From contig JALZVD010000193.1 of NCBI GenBank assembly GCA_023300205.1, positions 1 to 5,403 of the forward strand: DNA of 5,403 nucleotides, read 5' to 3'. The notes beneath the pieces were generated by a model. That model searched no databases. It saw only the letters and a list, made by a program, of their open reading frames with translations, and was not told the origin of the DNA. Below, one piece after another: positions 1-5,341 of the stretch. The translations under genes and the position numbers were made by a program. Origin of the DNA: Akkermansiaceae bacterium (lineage in GTDB: Bacteria; Verrucomicrobiota; Verrucomicrobiia; Verrucomicrobiales; Akkermansiaceae). Position 1 is the first letter of the stretch; each line of letters begins with the position of its first letter.

Positions 1-391
1 TAACCTTTTTAACTAACTTCTTAGCCTTAGACGCTTTCCTCGCTACCTTCTTAACCACTTTCTTCGTCACCTTTTTGGCAGTCTTCTTCTTAGGCTTAGA
101 CGCTTTTTTAGCTACCTTCTTCTTACTCAACTTCTTAGGCTTAGTCGCTTTTTTAGCTACCTTATTCTTAGAAATCTTCTTTGCCACCTTCTTAGCCGCT
201 TTCTTAACCGCCTTCTTCTTACTAACCTTTTTAGGCTTAGACACTTTTTTCGCAGCCTTCTTAACCACCTTCTTCGCTGTTTTCTTTTTCGCAACCTTCT
301 TAGCTAACTTCTTCACAGCTTTCTTCACCACCTTTTTCTTAGCAGATGCTTTCTTTACTGTTTTCTTCGCTGTTTTTTTCTTTGCGCCCAT
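1..391 (-). CDS. Histone H1-like lysine-rich DNA-binding protein, C-terminus beyond the left edge
   Basis: Reading leftward from the ATG at 391-389, the frame stays open for 130 codons to the window edge, so the C-terminus is missing. Sixty-five of the 130 residues are lysine. The rest are mostly Ala, Val, Ser and Thr with a few Pro, and there are no acidic or aromatic residues. The protein is built from degenerate motifs such as KKVAKK, KPKK and KKAAKK, resembling the C-terminal tail of histone H1 and the bacterial H1-like proteins (chlamydial Hc type, AAKP-repeat proteins). By analogy it should be a disordered polycation that binds and compacts DNA or RNA in the cytoplasm; this is inferred from composition. 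There is no globular domain in the visible part. I chose the ATG at 391 because it is the first in frame and the lysine repeats begin immediately. No clear ribosome site precedes it. The gene lies 169 bp downstream of purD on the same strand. A ribosomal or other domain could still lie beyond the edge. Confidence 0.82.
   Translation of the reverse strand, partial: MGAKKKTAKKTVKKASAKKKVVKKAVKKLAKKVAKKKTAKKVVKKAAKKVSKPKKVSKKKAVKKAAKKVAKKISKNKVAKKATKPKKLSKKKVAKKASKPKKKTAKKVTKKVVKKVARKASKAKKLVKKV
86..163. repeat. Direct repeat inside the H1-like gene (33 bp, two copies 45 bp apart)
   Basis: The stretches 86-118 and 131-163 match at 32 of 33 bases, differing only at 100 (A) versus 145 (T) on the plus strand. 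They encode residues 92-102 and 77-87 of the H1-like protein, KVAKKASKPKK and KVAKKATKPKK. The spacing is 45 bp, or 15 codons, so the reading frame is kept. Looser versions of the same motif occur elsewhere in the gene, for example SKPKK at residues 51-55. Near-identity at DNA level, including synonymous sites, points to a fairly recent in-frame duplication or gene conversion. Confidence 0.8.
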
Positions 392-560
392 AATAGGAAT
401 GATATTGTTGAAGTTCTGCTCAAAAACTGAATAAGTTAGAGCGTAAAATAGTTACGGAAGTAGTTCAGATATAGATTCTGCGCCTCACTTCAAGTGTAAT
501 CTTTCATATGTCTAAAAAAATAAAGCCTTTGGAAAAGCATCGAACTCCTCCAGAAATCCA
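392..560. other. Non-coding gap between purD and the H1-like gene
   Basis: This 169-bp AT-rich stretch contains no plausible reading frame. On the minus strand it carries a possible purD terminator (513-538) and must hold the leader and probably the promoter of the H1-like gene. Candidate -35 and -10 boxes were looked for on the minus strand, but none matched the sigma-70 consensus well. No Shine-Dalgarno motif is seen just upstream of the ATG at 391. Confidence 0.6.
513..538 (-). terminator. Possible Rho-independent terminator of purD
   Basis: On the minus strand, about 22 bases after the purD stop codon, the sequence GCTTTTCCAAAGGC (538-525) can fold into a five-pair stem, one pair being a G-T wobble, with a four-base loop. 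A T-rich run, TTTATTTTTTT (524-514), follows immediately. Position and order fit an intrinsic terminator, but the stem is short and weak. Confidence 0.4.
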
Positions 561-1811
561 CTAAAAGTTAAACACTCCTACATCAGTCCTGCTCTGCATA
601 CCATCAAACTTCACATACTCCAACTCAGCATAAGCAGACTTAACTGCCTCTGCACGAGTAGCTCCACCAGAAACAACAGCCAGAACTCGCCCGCCATTCG
701 TCTCCCAGTTTCCTGCCGCATTCTTCTTCGTCCCTGCATGATAAACCTTGCCATTCACCACATCATCAATACCAGAAATCTCATCACCACTCCGTGAACT
801 ATCAGGGTAGCCAGCAGAAGCACGCACCAAACAAACAGACCAGCCATCACTAAAGCTCAACAACTCAGGAGAAAGCTCACCTCCAGCGCCAGCAGCACAA
901 AATGCCGCCAAATCACCACCCACAAGAGGCATCACAGCCTGACACTCAGGATCGCCAAATCTACAATTATACTCGATGATCTTTGGACCTTCAGCAGTGA
1001 TCATCAGACCAAAATAAATAAACCCTCGATACGGCAAGCCATCCTTCACCAGACCAGCCACAGTTGGCTTCACTATCTCAGCCTCAATAGTAGCCAGTAA
1101 CGCATCATCTATCAACTGACGTGACGCCACAGCACCCATACCACCAGTATTCGGACCTGCATCACCGTCAAGAGCCCTCTTGTAATCTCTCGCCGGAGTA
1201 AAGATCAAATACTCACCATCCACAACAGCCGCAAAAATACTCACCTCTGGCCCCACAAGACACTCCTCCACAAGTAATCTCCCCTCACCAAACTTACGCT
1301 CCACCATCACTTCTTGCAGAAATTCCTCTGCAGAAGACTCATCCGCACAGACAGCCACACCTTTTCCAGCAGCCAACCCATCAAACTTCAACACCGTCGG
1401 GTAAACTCCATTGATCGCAGCGCGCGCCTCATCAGCATCCGCACAACCAGTTGCCCCACCAGTAGGAATTTCATGACGCTGCATGAACTCCTTCGCAAAT
1501 TCCTTAGACGCCTCAAGCTGAGCAGACTGCTTATGCGGCCCCCAACAAGGAATCCCCTCCCGCTCACAAAGATTCGCAAGCCCATCACCCTTCACCAAAT
1601 AACTCTCCTCACCAGCCACACACAGATCAATCTCATTATCCTTCATCCAAGCAATCAGCGACTCCAGACCATCCACATCCACCACCTCAGCAAGCTCAGA
1701 AATAGCATCACTTCCCGGGAAACTATAAATCTCCGTCTCAGTCGCTGACTCACACATCGCCGTGATCAATGCATGCTCACGCCCACCCTTACCTACTACT
1801 AAAATTTTCAT
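561..1811 (-). CDS. purD: Phosphoribosylamine-glycine ligase (GAR synthetase)
   Basis: PurD is a cytoplasmic ATP-grasp enzyme. It joins glycine to phosphoribosylamine using ATP, giving glycinamide ribonucleotide, the second step of de novo purine synthesis. The 416-residue product matches the family's usual length of about 420-430. Visible landmarks, in order, are the N-terminal GKGGREHAL (residues 7-15), the ATP-grasp element DGLAAGKGV (144-152), GPNTGGMGA (219-227), YNCRFGDPECQ (281-291) and the C-terminal SRTDVG (407-412). Most PurD proteins have PET rather than PEC in the fourth motif, so the Cys at 290 is a small departure. The protein appears complete and active. The ATG at 1811 places the first beta strand (MKILVVG) exactly where the family starts; no Shine-Dalgarno motif precedes it. 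The RimB-like gene ends 53 bp upstream on the same strand, so co-transcription is possible, though the two have no known shared pathway. Confidence 0.97.
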   Translation of the reverse strand: MKILVVGKGGREHALITAMCESATETEIYSFPGSDAISELAEVVDVDGLESLIAWMKDNEIDLCVAGEESYLVKGDGLANLCEREGIPCWGPHKQSAQLEASKEFAKEFMQRHEIPTGGATGCADADEARAAINGVYPTVLKFDGLAAGKGVAVCADESSAEEFLQEVMVERKFGEGRLLVEECLVGPEVSIFAAVVDGEYLIFTPARDYKRALDGDAGPNTGGMGAVASRQLIDDALLATIEAEIVKPTVAGLVKDGLPYRGFIYFGLMITAEGPKIIEYNCRFGDPECQAVMPLVGGDLAAFCAAGAGGELSPELLSFSDGWSVCLVRASAGYPDSSRSGDEISGIDDVVNGKVYHAGTKKNAAGNWETNGGRVLAVVSGGATRAEAVKSAYAELEYVKFDGMQSRTDVGVFNF

Positions 1812-1853
1812 AAGAAAGCAGTCAAGCCGAGCACCCCAGCATCGTCAAGACTC

Positions 1854-1859
1854 ATTATA
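1854..1859 (-). promoter_or_regulatory. Possible -10 box upstream of purD
   Basis: The minus strand carries a perfect TATAAT here, in the gap between the RimB-like gene and purD, about 42 bases before the purD start. No convincing -35 box lies 16-18 bases upstream of it: the sequence there is G-rich and falls within the end of the RimB-like gene. In AT-rich intergenic DNA a single hexamer is weak evidence. Confidence 0.25.
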
Positions 1860-1864
1860 ATCGA

Positions 1865-2281
1865 TTATTCATCATCCACCCCAAGCTCAAACCTCTTACT
1901 CACATCCACCAAAAATCTACCCGCCAAAAGCCGCCTACCCAACAACACCGGAAACTTCATCTTTGACCGGTCTGTCAAACTCACCTTGATCAAATACTGC
2001 CCTCCATTCGCAAATCTAATCTTCGTCTTGATAAAACACCGACTCTGCTGCCTCCCATTAGAACTCCTCACAAATTTCTCTTTCCACAACCTCGCCTCTA
2101 ACCCCCTATACTCCTCAAAATCAAATCTCACCCACTTCTCCCCACCCTTCTCAAACACCTCAATATTCGCAGCATGCATCGATGACGTCCTTGCACCACT
2201 ATCCACTCTACCCTCCACAGCATCTATCCCCAAACCTGGAAATTGTACCATCTCATCTCTACCGATCACTATCTTCTTCAT
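1865..2281 (-). CDS. RimB-like retropepsin-type protein (COG4067/PF05618, 'ATP-dependent zinc protease' family)
   Basis: The 138-residue product carries the hallmarks of the small family often annotated as ATP-dependent zinc protease. The DSGART motif at residues 27-32 (commonly DTGART in relatives) holds the aspartate that would be catalytic in a retropepsin-like fold. The conserved C-terminal block FPVLLGRRLL (110-119) leads to FLVDVS (123-128). Length is typical. A characterised relative, RimB, works with the glutamate ligase RimK and trims poly-glutamate tails on ribosomal protein S6. Family membership is clear; that substrate is only inferred here, because no rimK-like ligase is next to it. 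The upstream 262 bp is non-coding and the downstream neighbour is purD. The ATG at 2281 is the only start consistent with the conserved N-terminus (IGRDE...FPGLG); it has no Shine-Dalgarno motif. The protein looks cytoplasmic, with no signal peptide. Confidence 0.85.
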   Translation of the reverse strand: MKKIVIGRDEMVQFPGLGIDAVEGRVDSGARTSSMHAANIEVFEKGGEKWVRFDFEEYRGLEARLWKEKFVRSSNGRQQSRCFIKTKIRFANGGQYLIKVSLTDRSKMKFPVLLGRRLLAGRFLVDVSKRFELGVDDE

Positions 2282-2340
2282 ACAGCAATCAATAACACTA
2301 ATCTAACATCGGGAAACAATACTTTTTTTAACCCTCCCCT

Positions 2341-2444
2341 AAGAAGCCTTCTCCCATAAAAAGCTTTTGACGGAGAACCGAAGTCCCCCGCCAAAGTGTG
2401 TGTGTGTCGTTTTGCTTTATTGCCTCAAGGTGGCTTTGGCAATA
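2341..2444. repeat. Cluster of short, partly mutually exclusive inverted repeats
   Basis: Four perfect inverted repeats lie close together. AGAAG-c-CTTCT is at 2342-2352. TTCTCC (2349-2354) pairs with GGAGAA (2372-2377) around an inner palindrome, AAAAGCTTTT (2359-2368). GCCAAAG (2390-2396) pairs with CTTTGGC (2434-2440). TATTGCC (2418-2424) pairs with GGCAATA (2438-2444). The first two share 2349-2352 and the last two share 2438-2440, so each pair offers alternative folds. Such an arrangement could be a leader RNA, a processing site or a small dispersed palindromic element. Each stem is only 5-7 pairs, so chance cannot be excluded. Confidence 0.45.
2396..2407. repeat. Short GT dinucleotide run (six units)
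   Basis: Six consecutive GT units occur in the intergenic region upstream of the RimB-like gene, inside the loop between the GCCAAAG and CTTTGGC arms. Six units is short for slippage-driven phase variation, and the run lies about 115 bp from the nearest start codon. Confidence 0.7.
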
Positions 2445-2543
2445 TGCCTCACAAAATTTAGCCTGTCCACGAAAAAAGAGCCAATTTCTGAATAAATACT
2501 TATGTTACAGATACCGATGACATAGCCTCACATACAGAATATA

Positions 2544-2963
2544 CTACTCCTCTATCACTCCCCACTGTATCTCCTCAAGATCCCCACCATTAAACCAAAG
2601 GCTCAAATTCGCCTCCGGATAGATCAACCCTCGCTGAACCTCATCCTCTGAATCCCCTATATCCTGACCATCAAAAAAACCCTTCACATACTCCCGGCTC
2701 TTCCCCATCAGCGCCTCCCCAAAAATCTCCACCTCAGGAGCAGCCACATCGATAGAACTCAGCCTATACCCCTGCCCCTCATCGAAATTCAGTGACAACC
2801 CTATCTCCCAATAATGCCACGCCACAGACCTCTCCCCCTTCATATCAAGCTCATCAGTCTCCTCAGCCTTCCCAAGCACCGCCTCCACCTCATCCTGGCT
2901 AGCACCAAATGGTAAATCATCCAGTCCCTTCCCTAACAATATCCTCTGCACCTTCTTACTCAT
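2544..2963 (-). CDS. Conserved-looking hypothetical protein, acidic, 139 residues
   Basis: I do not recognise this protein. It is acidic and rich in Glu, Asp and Gly, without signal peptide or membrane segment, so probably cytoplasmic. An N-terminal block LPFGASQDEVEAVLGKAEE (residues 17-35) is followed by a Trp-rich stretch, WHYWEIGLSLNFD (49-61). The second half echoes this: GKSREYVKGFF (87-97), then ANLSLWFNGGDLEEIQW (118-134). The 'G-S-x-x-E-V-x-x-x-x-G ... W-Y ... L-x-F-x-x-G-x-L-x-x-I' pattern resembles the SmpA/BamE-like small alpha-beta fold and some immunity-type proteins; that is a resemblance, not an assignment. The gene starts 21 bp after the formylglycine-generating enzyme stop codon on the same strand, and AAGG sits about eight bases before its ATG, so co-transcription is likely. 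Codon use (G or T at third positions) matches its neighbours. A functional link to sulfatase maturation is unproven. Confidence 0.8.
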   Translation of the reverse strand: MSKKVQRILLGKGLDDLPFGASQDEVEAVLGKAEETDELDMKGERSVAWHYWEIGLSLNFDEGQGYRLSSIDVAAPEVEIFGEALMGKSREYVKGFFDGQDIGDSEDEVQRGLIYPEANLSLWFNGGDLEEIQWGVIEE

Positions 2964-2984
2964 ACCCTTAAATTAATATCACAT

Positions 2985-4478
2985 TTACTCCGCCACCTTC
3001 ACATCCTTCACACAGCGGAATCCCGTATGCTGCGTTGGAGTCAAAACCTCATGATGATGCCTCGCTGCCGGCCTAAATCTCAGACAATACTGCGAACTAC
3101 ACAAAAATGAGCCCCCCCTAGCCACACGCAAATGCGTCAACTCAGGAGCATCATCCCTAGGCTCAGGACAAGTCCCCTCCACAGAATTATACTTCATCCG
3201 CTCCGCATCAGTAATAGCAGTCCTAGGACCCTGCGGGTTTTTCACCGGCCTCTGGACAAACTCATGATAATAACCGGGATGGAAATAATCATTACAGATC
3301 TCCCACACATTACCCGCCATATCATACAGCCCCCAACCATTCGCAGGATAACTCTTCACCGGAGCAGTCAGAAAATAACCATCCTCCTCCTTCACCGTGC
3401 TTGGAAACTCTCCCTGGTACACATTCGCCAGCCACTCCCCATCCACAAGCATCTCTTCACCCCACATATATTTTTCACCATGCTTACCTGCACGCGCAGC
3501 ACGCTCCCACTCTGCCTCAGTCGGTAGCCTCTTACCTGCCCACTTCGCATACGCCATCGCATCATCATAGTTCACACAAGTCACAGGATGGTCCATCTTA
3601 TCCGTAATATCAGACCCTGGCCCCTCAGGACTCCTCCATGTAGCCCCCGGAGTAAAACTCCACCAGCGCCATGCAGACCCCACCCACGGATCCACCTTAC
3701 CACTCGTCTTCTTAAAGACATTCGCCCCACCCTGCAGCGCCTCCGCAGGAGCCATCGGGAAATCCTCAGCCTTCAACCCAGTCTCAGCCAGTGTCTTATA
3801 ACCCGTAGCCGTCACAAACTCCGCAAACTGCCCATTGGTCACCTCAGTTGCATCCATATAATAACCATCCACCTCTACCAAATGCGCCGGAAACTCCTCC
3901 CCATACTGCTGCCTGTGCCCAGCCTTCATATTCGTGCTACCACGTAAAAACTTACCACCAGGAACCCACACCATCCCCACAGGCGCCACATCAGCAGCAT
4001 TCTTCTCCGCACGCTCACGCTTCTCACGCTCACCCTGCTCCACCGCTATCTTCTTAAATTCAGCATCAGCCACAGCCACCATCTCAGACTCCTTCTTGAT
4101 AACATCCAGCAACTTCCCCGCTCCCTTCTCACGCTCCATCAGCTCACGCCTCTCATCCTCCTTCTTCTTTTTACGCGCCTCCTTCTGACCCATCGCCATC
4201 AGCAACGCATCCTTAAGAAACGGATCCATATCCTCATCCTTCTCCAACCCCTCCTTCGTATACTGATCCAGATTCTGCACCGCCTCCTGCAACTCAGCAC
4301 GCTGACTCTCCATCTTCTCAGCAGCCTCTCTATCAGCCTTCGCTTTAATAGACTCCACCTTACCCACCGCACTCTCCGTTGGAGGAAGCTCCACCATCGT
4401 CTTCTCCTTACAGCCAGCAGCCATCACCACCGCTCCAGTCGCTCCCATAAGGGCCAAAATCTTCAACTTGCTTCTCAT
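2985..4478 (-). CDS. Formylglycine-generating enzyme, predicted lipoprotein with a long charged N-terminal spacer
   Basis: Formylglycine-generating enzymes (FGE-sulfatase family, SUMF1-like) oxidise a cysteine of sulfatases to formylglycine, their catalytic residue. The domain spans residues 166-492 of 497. Landmarks are MVWVPGGKF (169-177), WRSPEGPGSD (281-290), WAGKRLPTEAEWE (313-325), ANVYQGEFPSTV (351-362), GLYDMAGNVWE (383-393) and RGGSFLC (454-460). C460 and C465 keep the CxxxxC spacing of the copper-binding pair in human SUMF1 (Cys336/Cys341), so this is probably a true FGE rather than a cysteine-less relative. The ATG at 4478 gives a signal sequence ending in the lipobox-like AAGC with C23 as lipidation site. 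An upstream ATG at 4520 would add 14 residues before the signal and is less likely. Residues 24-165 are very rich in Glu and Lys, probably helical or coiled-coil, and contain no known domain. The enzyme should therefore face the periplasm. It lies divergent from hisA, and the 139-residue gene follows it. No sulfatase gene is in the window. Confidence 0.93.
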   Translation of the reverse strand: MRSKLKILALMGATGAVVMAAGCKEKTMVELPPTESAVGKVESIKAKADREAAEKMESQRAELQEAVQNLDQYTKEGLEKDEDMDPFLKDALLMAMGQKEARKKKKEDERRELMEREKGAGKLLDVIKKESEMVAVADAEFKKIAVEQGEREKRERAEKNAADVAPVGMVWVPGGKFLRGSTNMKAGHRQQYGEEFPAHLVEVDGYYMDATEVTNGQFAEFVTATGYKTLAETGLKAEDFPMAPAEALQGGANVFKKTSGKVDPWVGSAWRWWSFTPGATWRSPEGPGSDITDKMDHPVTCVNYDDAMAYAKWAGKRLPTEAEWERAARAGKHGEKYMWGEEMLVDGEWLANVYQGEFPSTVKEEDGYFLTAPVKSYPANGWGLYDMAGNVWEICNDYFHPGYYHEFVQRPVKNPQGPRTAITDAERMKYNSVEGTCPEPRDDAPELTHLRVARGGSFLCSSQYCLRFRPAARHHHEVLTPTQHTGFRCVKDVKVAE

Positions 4479-4533
4479 CCCGCAAACTGTAACCTCACTC
4501 CACAACAAAGCAAGCCACAACCTAGTAACTCAA
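4479..4533. promoter_or_regulatory. Divergent start region between the formylglycine enzyme gene and hisA
   Basis: Only 55 bp separate the two divergent start codons, so both promoters must lie here or extend into the opposite coding sequence. No hexamer pair close to the sigma-70 consensus was found on either strand. A GTGAGG motif about 15-20 bases before the minus-strand ATG (4478) is a poorly placed ribosome-site candidate, and the plus-strand ATG (4534) has none. Assignment as a regulatory region is from gene layout only. Confidence 0.45.
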
Positions 4534-5304
4534 ATGACCAAATTCAGACCATGCATCGACCTCCACGATGGCAAAGTAAAACAAATCGTCGGAGCAACAC
4601 TCACCGACAACCAAGACACCATCAAAGAAAACTTCGTCTCAGACAAATCCCCAGCACACTTCGCTAACCTCTACCGTCAGCAAAACCTCACAGGAGGTCA
4701 CATTATCCAGCTCGGACAGACCCCAAACAACAAACAAGCCGCACTCAGCGCCCTCGCAGCATGGCCAGGAGGAATGCAGATCGGTGGAGGCATCAACCTA
4801 GAAAACGCCGCAGAATGGCTCACCGCGGGTGCCTCACACATCATCGTCACCTCATACCTCTTCGCCCCAGACGGCTCATTCCTGCCAGAACGCCTCACCA
4901 AACTCGCCACAGAAATCGGTAAAGAAAACCTCGTCATCGACCTCTCATGCCGCCGCACCACCCAAGGCTGGACCGTAGCCATGAACCGCTGGCAAACCCT
5001 AACAAACCTCCACATCACCACAGAAAATCTAGACCACATCGCTAATCACTGTGACGAACTCCTCATCCACGCCGCAGACGTAGAAGGACTCTGCAACGGA
5101 ATCGATCAACAACTCGTCAAAATGTTAGGCCAATGGAAAAAAATACCCATCACCTACGCCGGCGGAGCCGCCACCATCGCAGACATCCACCTCACCCACC
5201 AGCACTCCCAAGGAAACGTAGACATCACCGTCGGTAGCGCCCTAGACATCTTCGGAGGCTCAGGAATGACCCTAACAGAACTCACAAAGTGGAATAACCA
5301 ATAA
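4534..5304 (+). CDS. hisA: Eukaryotic-type (HIS6-like) ProFAR isomerase of histidine biosynthesis
   Basis: HisA converts ProFAR to PRFAR, the fourth step of histidine synthesis, using a cytoplasmic (beta-alpha)8 barrel. The 256-residue product resembles yeast HIS6 far more than the usual bacterial HisA. It has the HIS6-type start FRPCIDLHDGKVKQIVG (residues 4-20), VTSYLF (105-110), VIDLSCRR (134-141), AMNRWQTLT (149-157), HAADVEGLCNGID (179-191) and VGSALDIFGG (233-242). Candidate catalytic aspartates are D9 and D136, with D182 nearby. GGGIN (84-88) and AGGA (209-212) are the phosphate-binding loops. The sequence appears complete and functional. The ATG at 4534 was preferred to the in-frame ATG at 4468: it places MTKF exactly where HIS6 begins, and the earlier start would overlap the divergent gene. 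No Shine-Dalgarno motif is seen. Third codon positions are almost all C or A, opposite to the minus-strand genes. No other histidine gene is in the window. The next gene starts 37 bp downstream. Confidence 0.95.
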   Translation: MTKFRPCIDLHDGKVKQIVGATLTDNQDTIKENFVSDKSPAHFANLYRQQNLTGGHIIQLGQTPNNKQAALSALAAWPGGMQIGGGINLENAAEWLTAGASHIIVTSYLFAPDGSFLPERLTKLATEIGKENLVIDLSCRRTTQGWTVAMNRWQTLTNLHITTENLDHIANHCDELLIHAADVEGLCNGIDQQLVKMLGQWKKIPITYAGGAATIADIHLTHQHSQGNVDITVGSALDIFGGSGMTLTELTKWNNQ

Positions 5305-5341
5305 CCCCACCATCAACCCAAGAAAATTCACTAACCAATAA

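Larger units (their letters stand above)
2282..2543. other. Longest intergenic stretch, with overlapping inverted repeats
   Basis: This 262-bp stretch has no convincing reading frame on either strand. It separates two minus-strand genes, so it should hold the 3' end of the 139-residue gene's transcript and the promoter and leader of the RimB-like gene. It contains a cluster of short inverted repeats (2341-2444), a GT run (2396-2407) and an 8-bp direct repeat, GCCTCACA, at 2446-2453 and 2525-2532. No canonical terminator (stem followed by a T run) and no strong sigma-70 promoter was found. The middle is richer in G on the plus strand than the surrounding genes. Confidence 0.55.

Noticed and set aside
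1..391. Lysine-repeat region as a CRISPR or tandem non-coding array
   Set aside because: The repeats are codon-phased, degenerate and lie in a continuous open frame starting with ATG, so they are protein-coding repeats.
75..434. Plus-strand open frame of 119 codons, rich in Phe and Leu
   Set aside because: It is the complement of the lysine-repeat H1-like gene: AAG and AAA codons read backwards give Phe and Leu. The minus-strand reading has a family resemblance and this one does not.
1388..1588. Second minus-strand frame of 66 codons within purD
   Set aside because: It overlaps purD in another frame on the same strand, with no recognisable features.
1314..1748. Plus-strand open frame of 144 codons inside purD
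   Set aside because: It lies antisense to a clear, full-length purD; composition (Arg, Thr, His, Ile) is typical of an antisense shadow.
1986..2306. Plus-strand open frame of 106 codons opposite the RimB-like gene
   Set aside because: The minus-strand frame carries the DSGART and FPVLLGR family motifs; this frame shows none and is explained by the complement.
2396..2407. GT run as a phase-variation switch
   Set aside because: Only six units, not within a coding sequence and not between recognisable promoter boxes.
3132..4188. Five plus-strand frames antisense to the formylglycine enzyme gene
   Set aside because: All lie within a gene with clear SUMF1-like motifs. Their His/Pro/Ser-rich composition comes from the C-rich plus strand, not from coding selection.
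4468..4533. Upstream ATG extension of hisA (22 extra residues)
   Set aside because: HIS6 homologues begin at the MTKF-like position (4534). The extension would overlap the start of the divergent gene and has no conserved sequence.
4698..5039. Minus-strand open frame of 113 codons inside hisA
   Set aside because: It is antisense to hisA, which has full-length HIS6 similarity; no family features are seen in the antisense frame.
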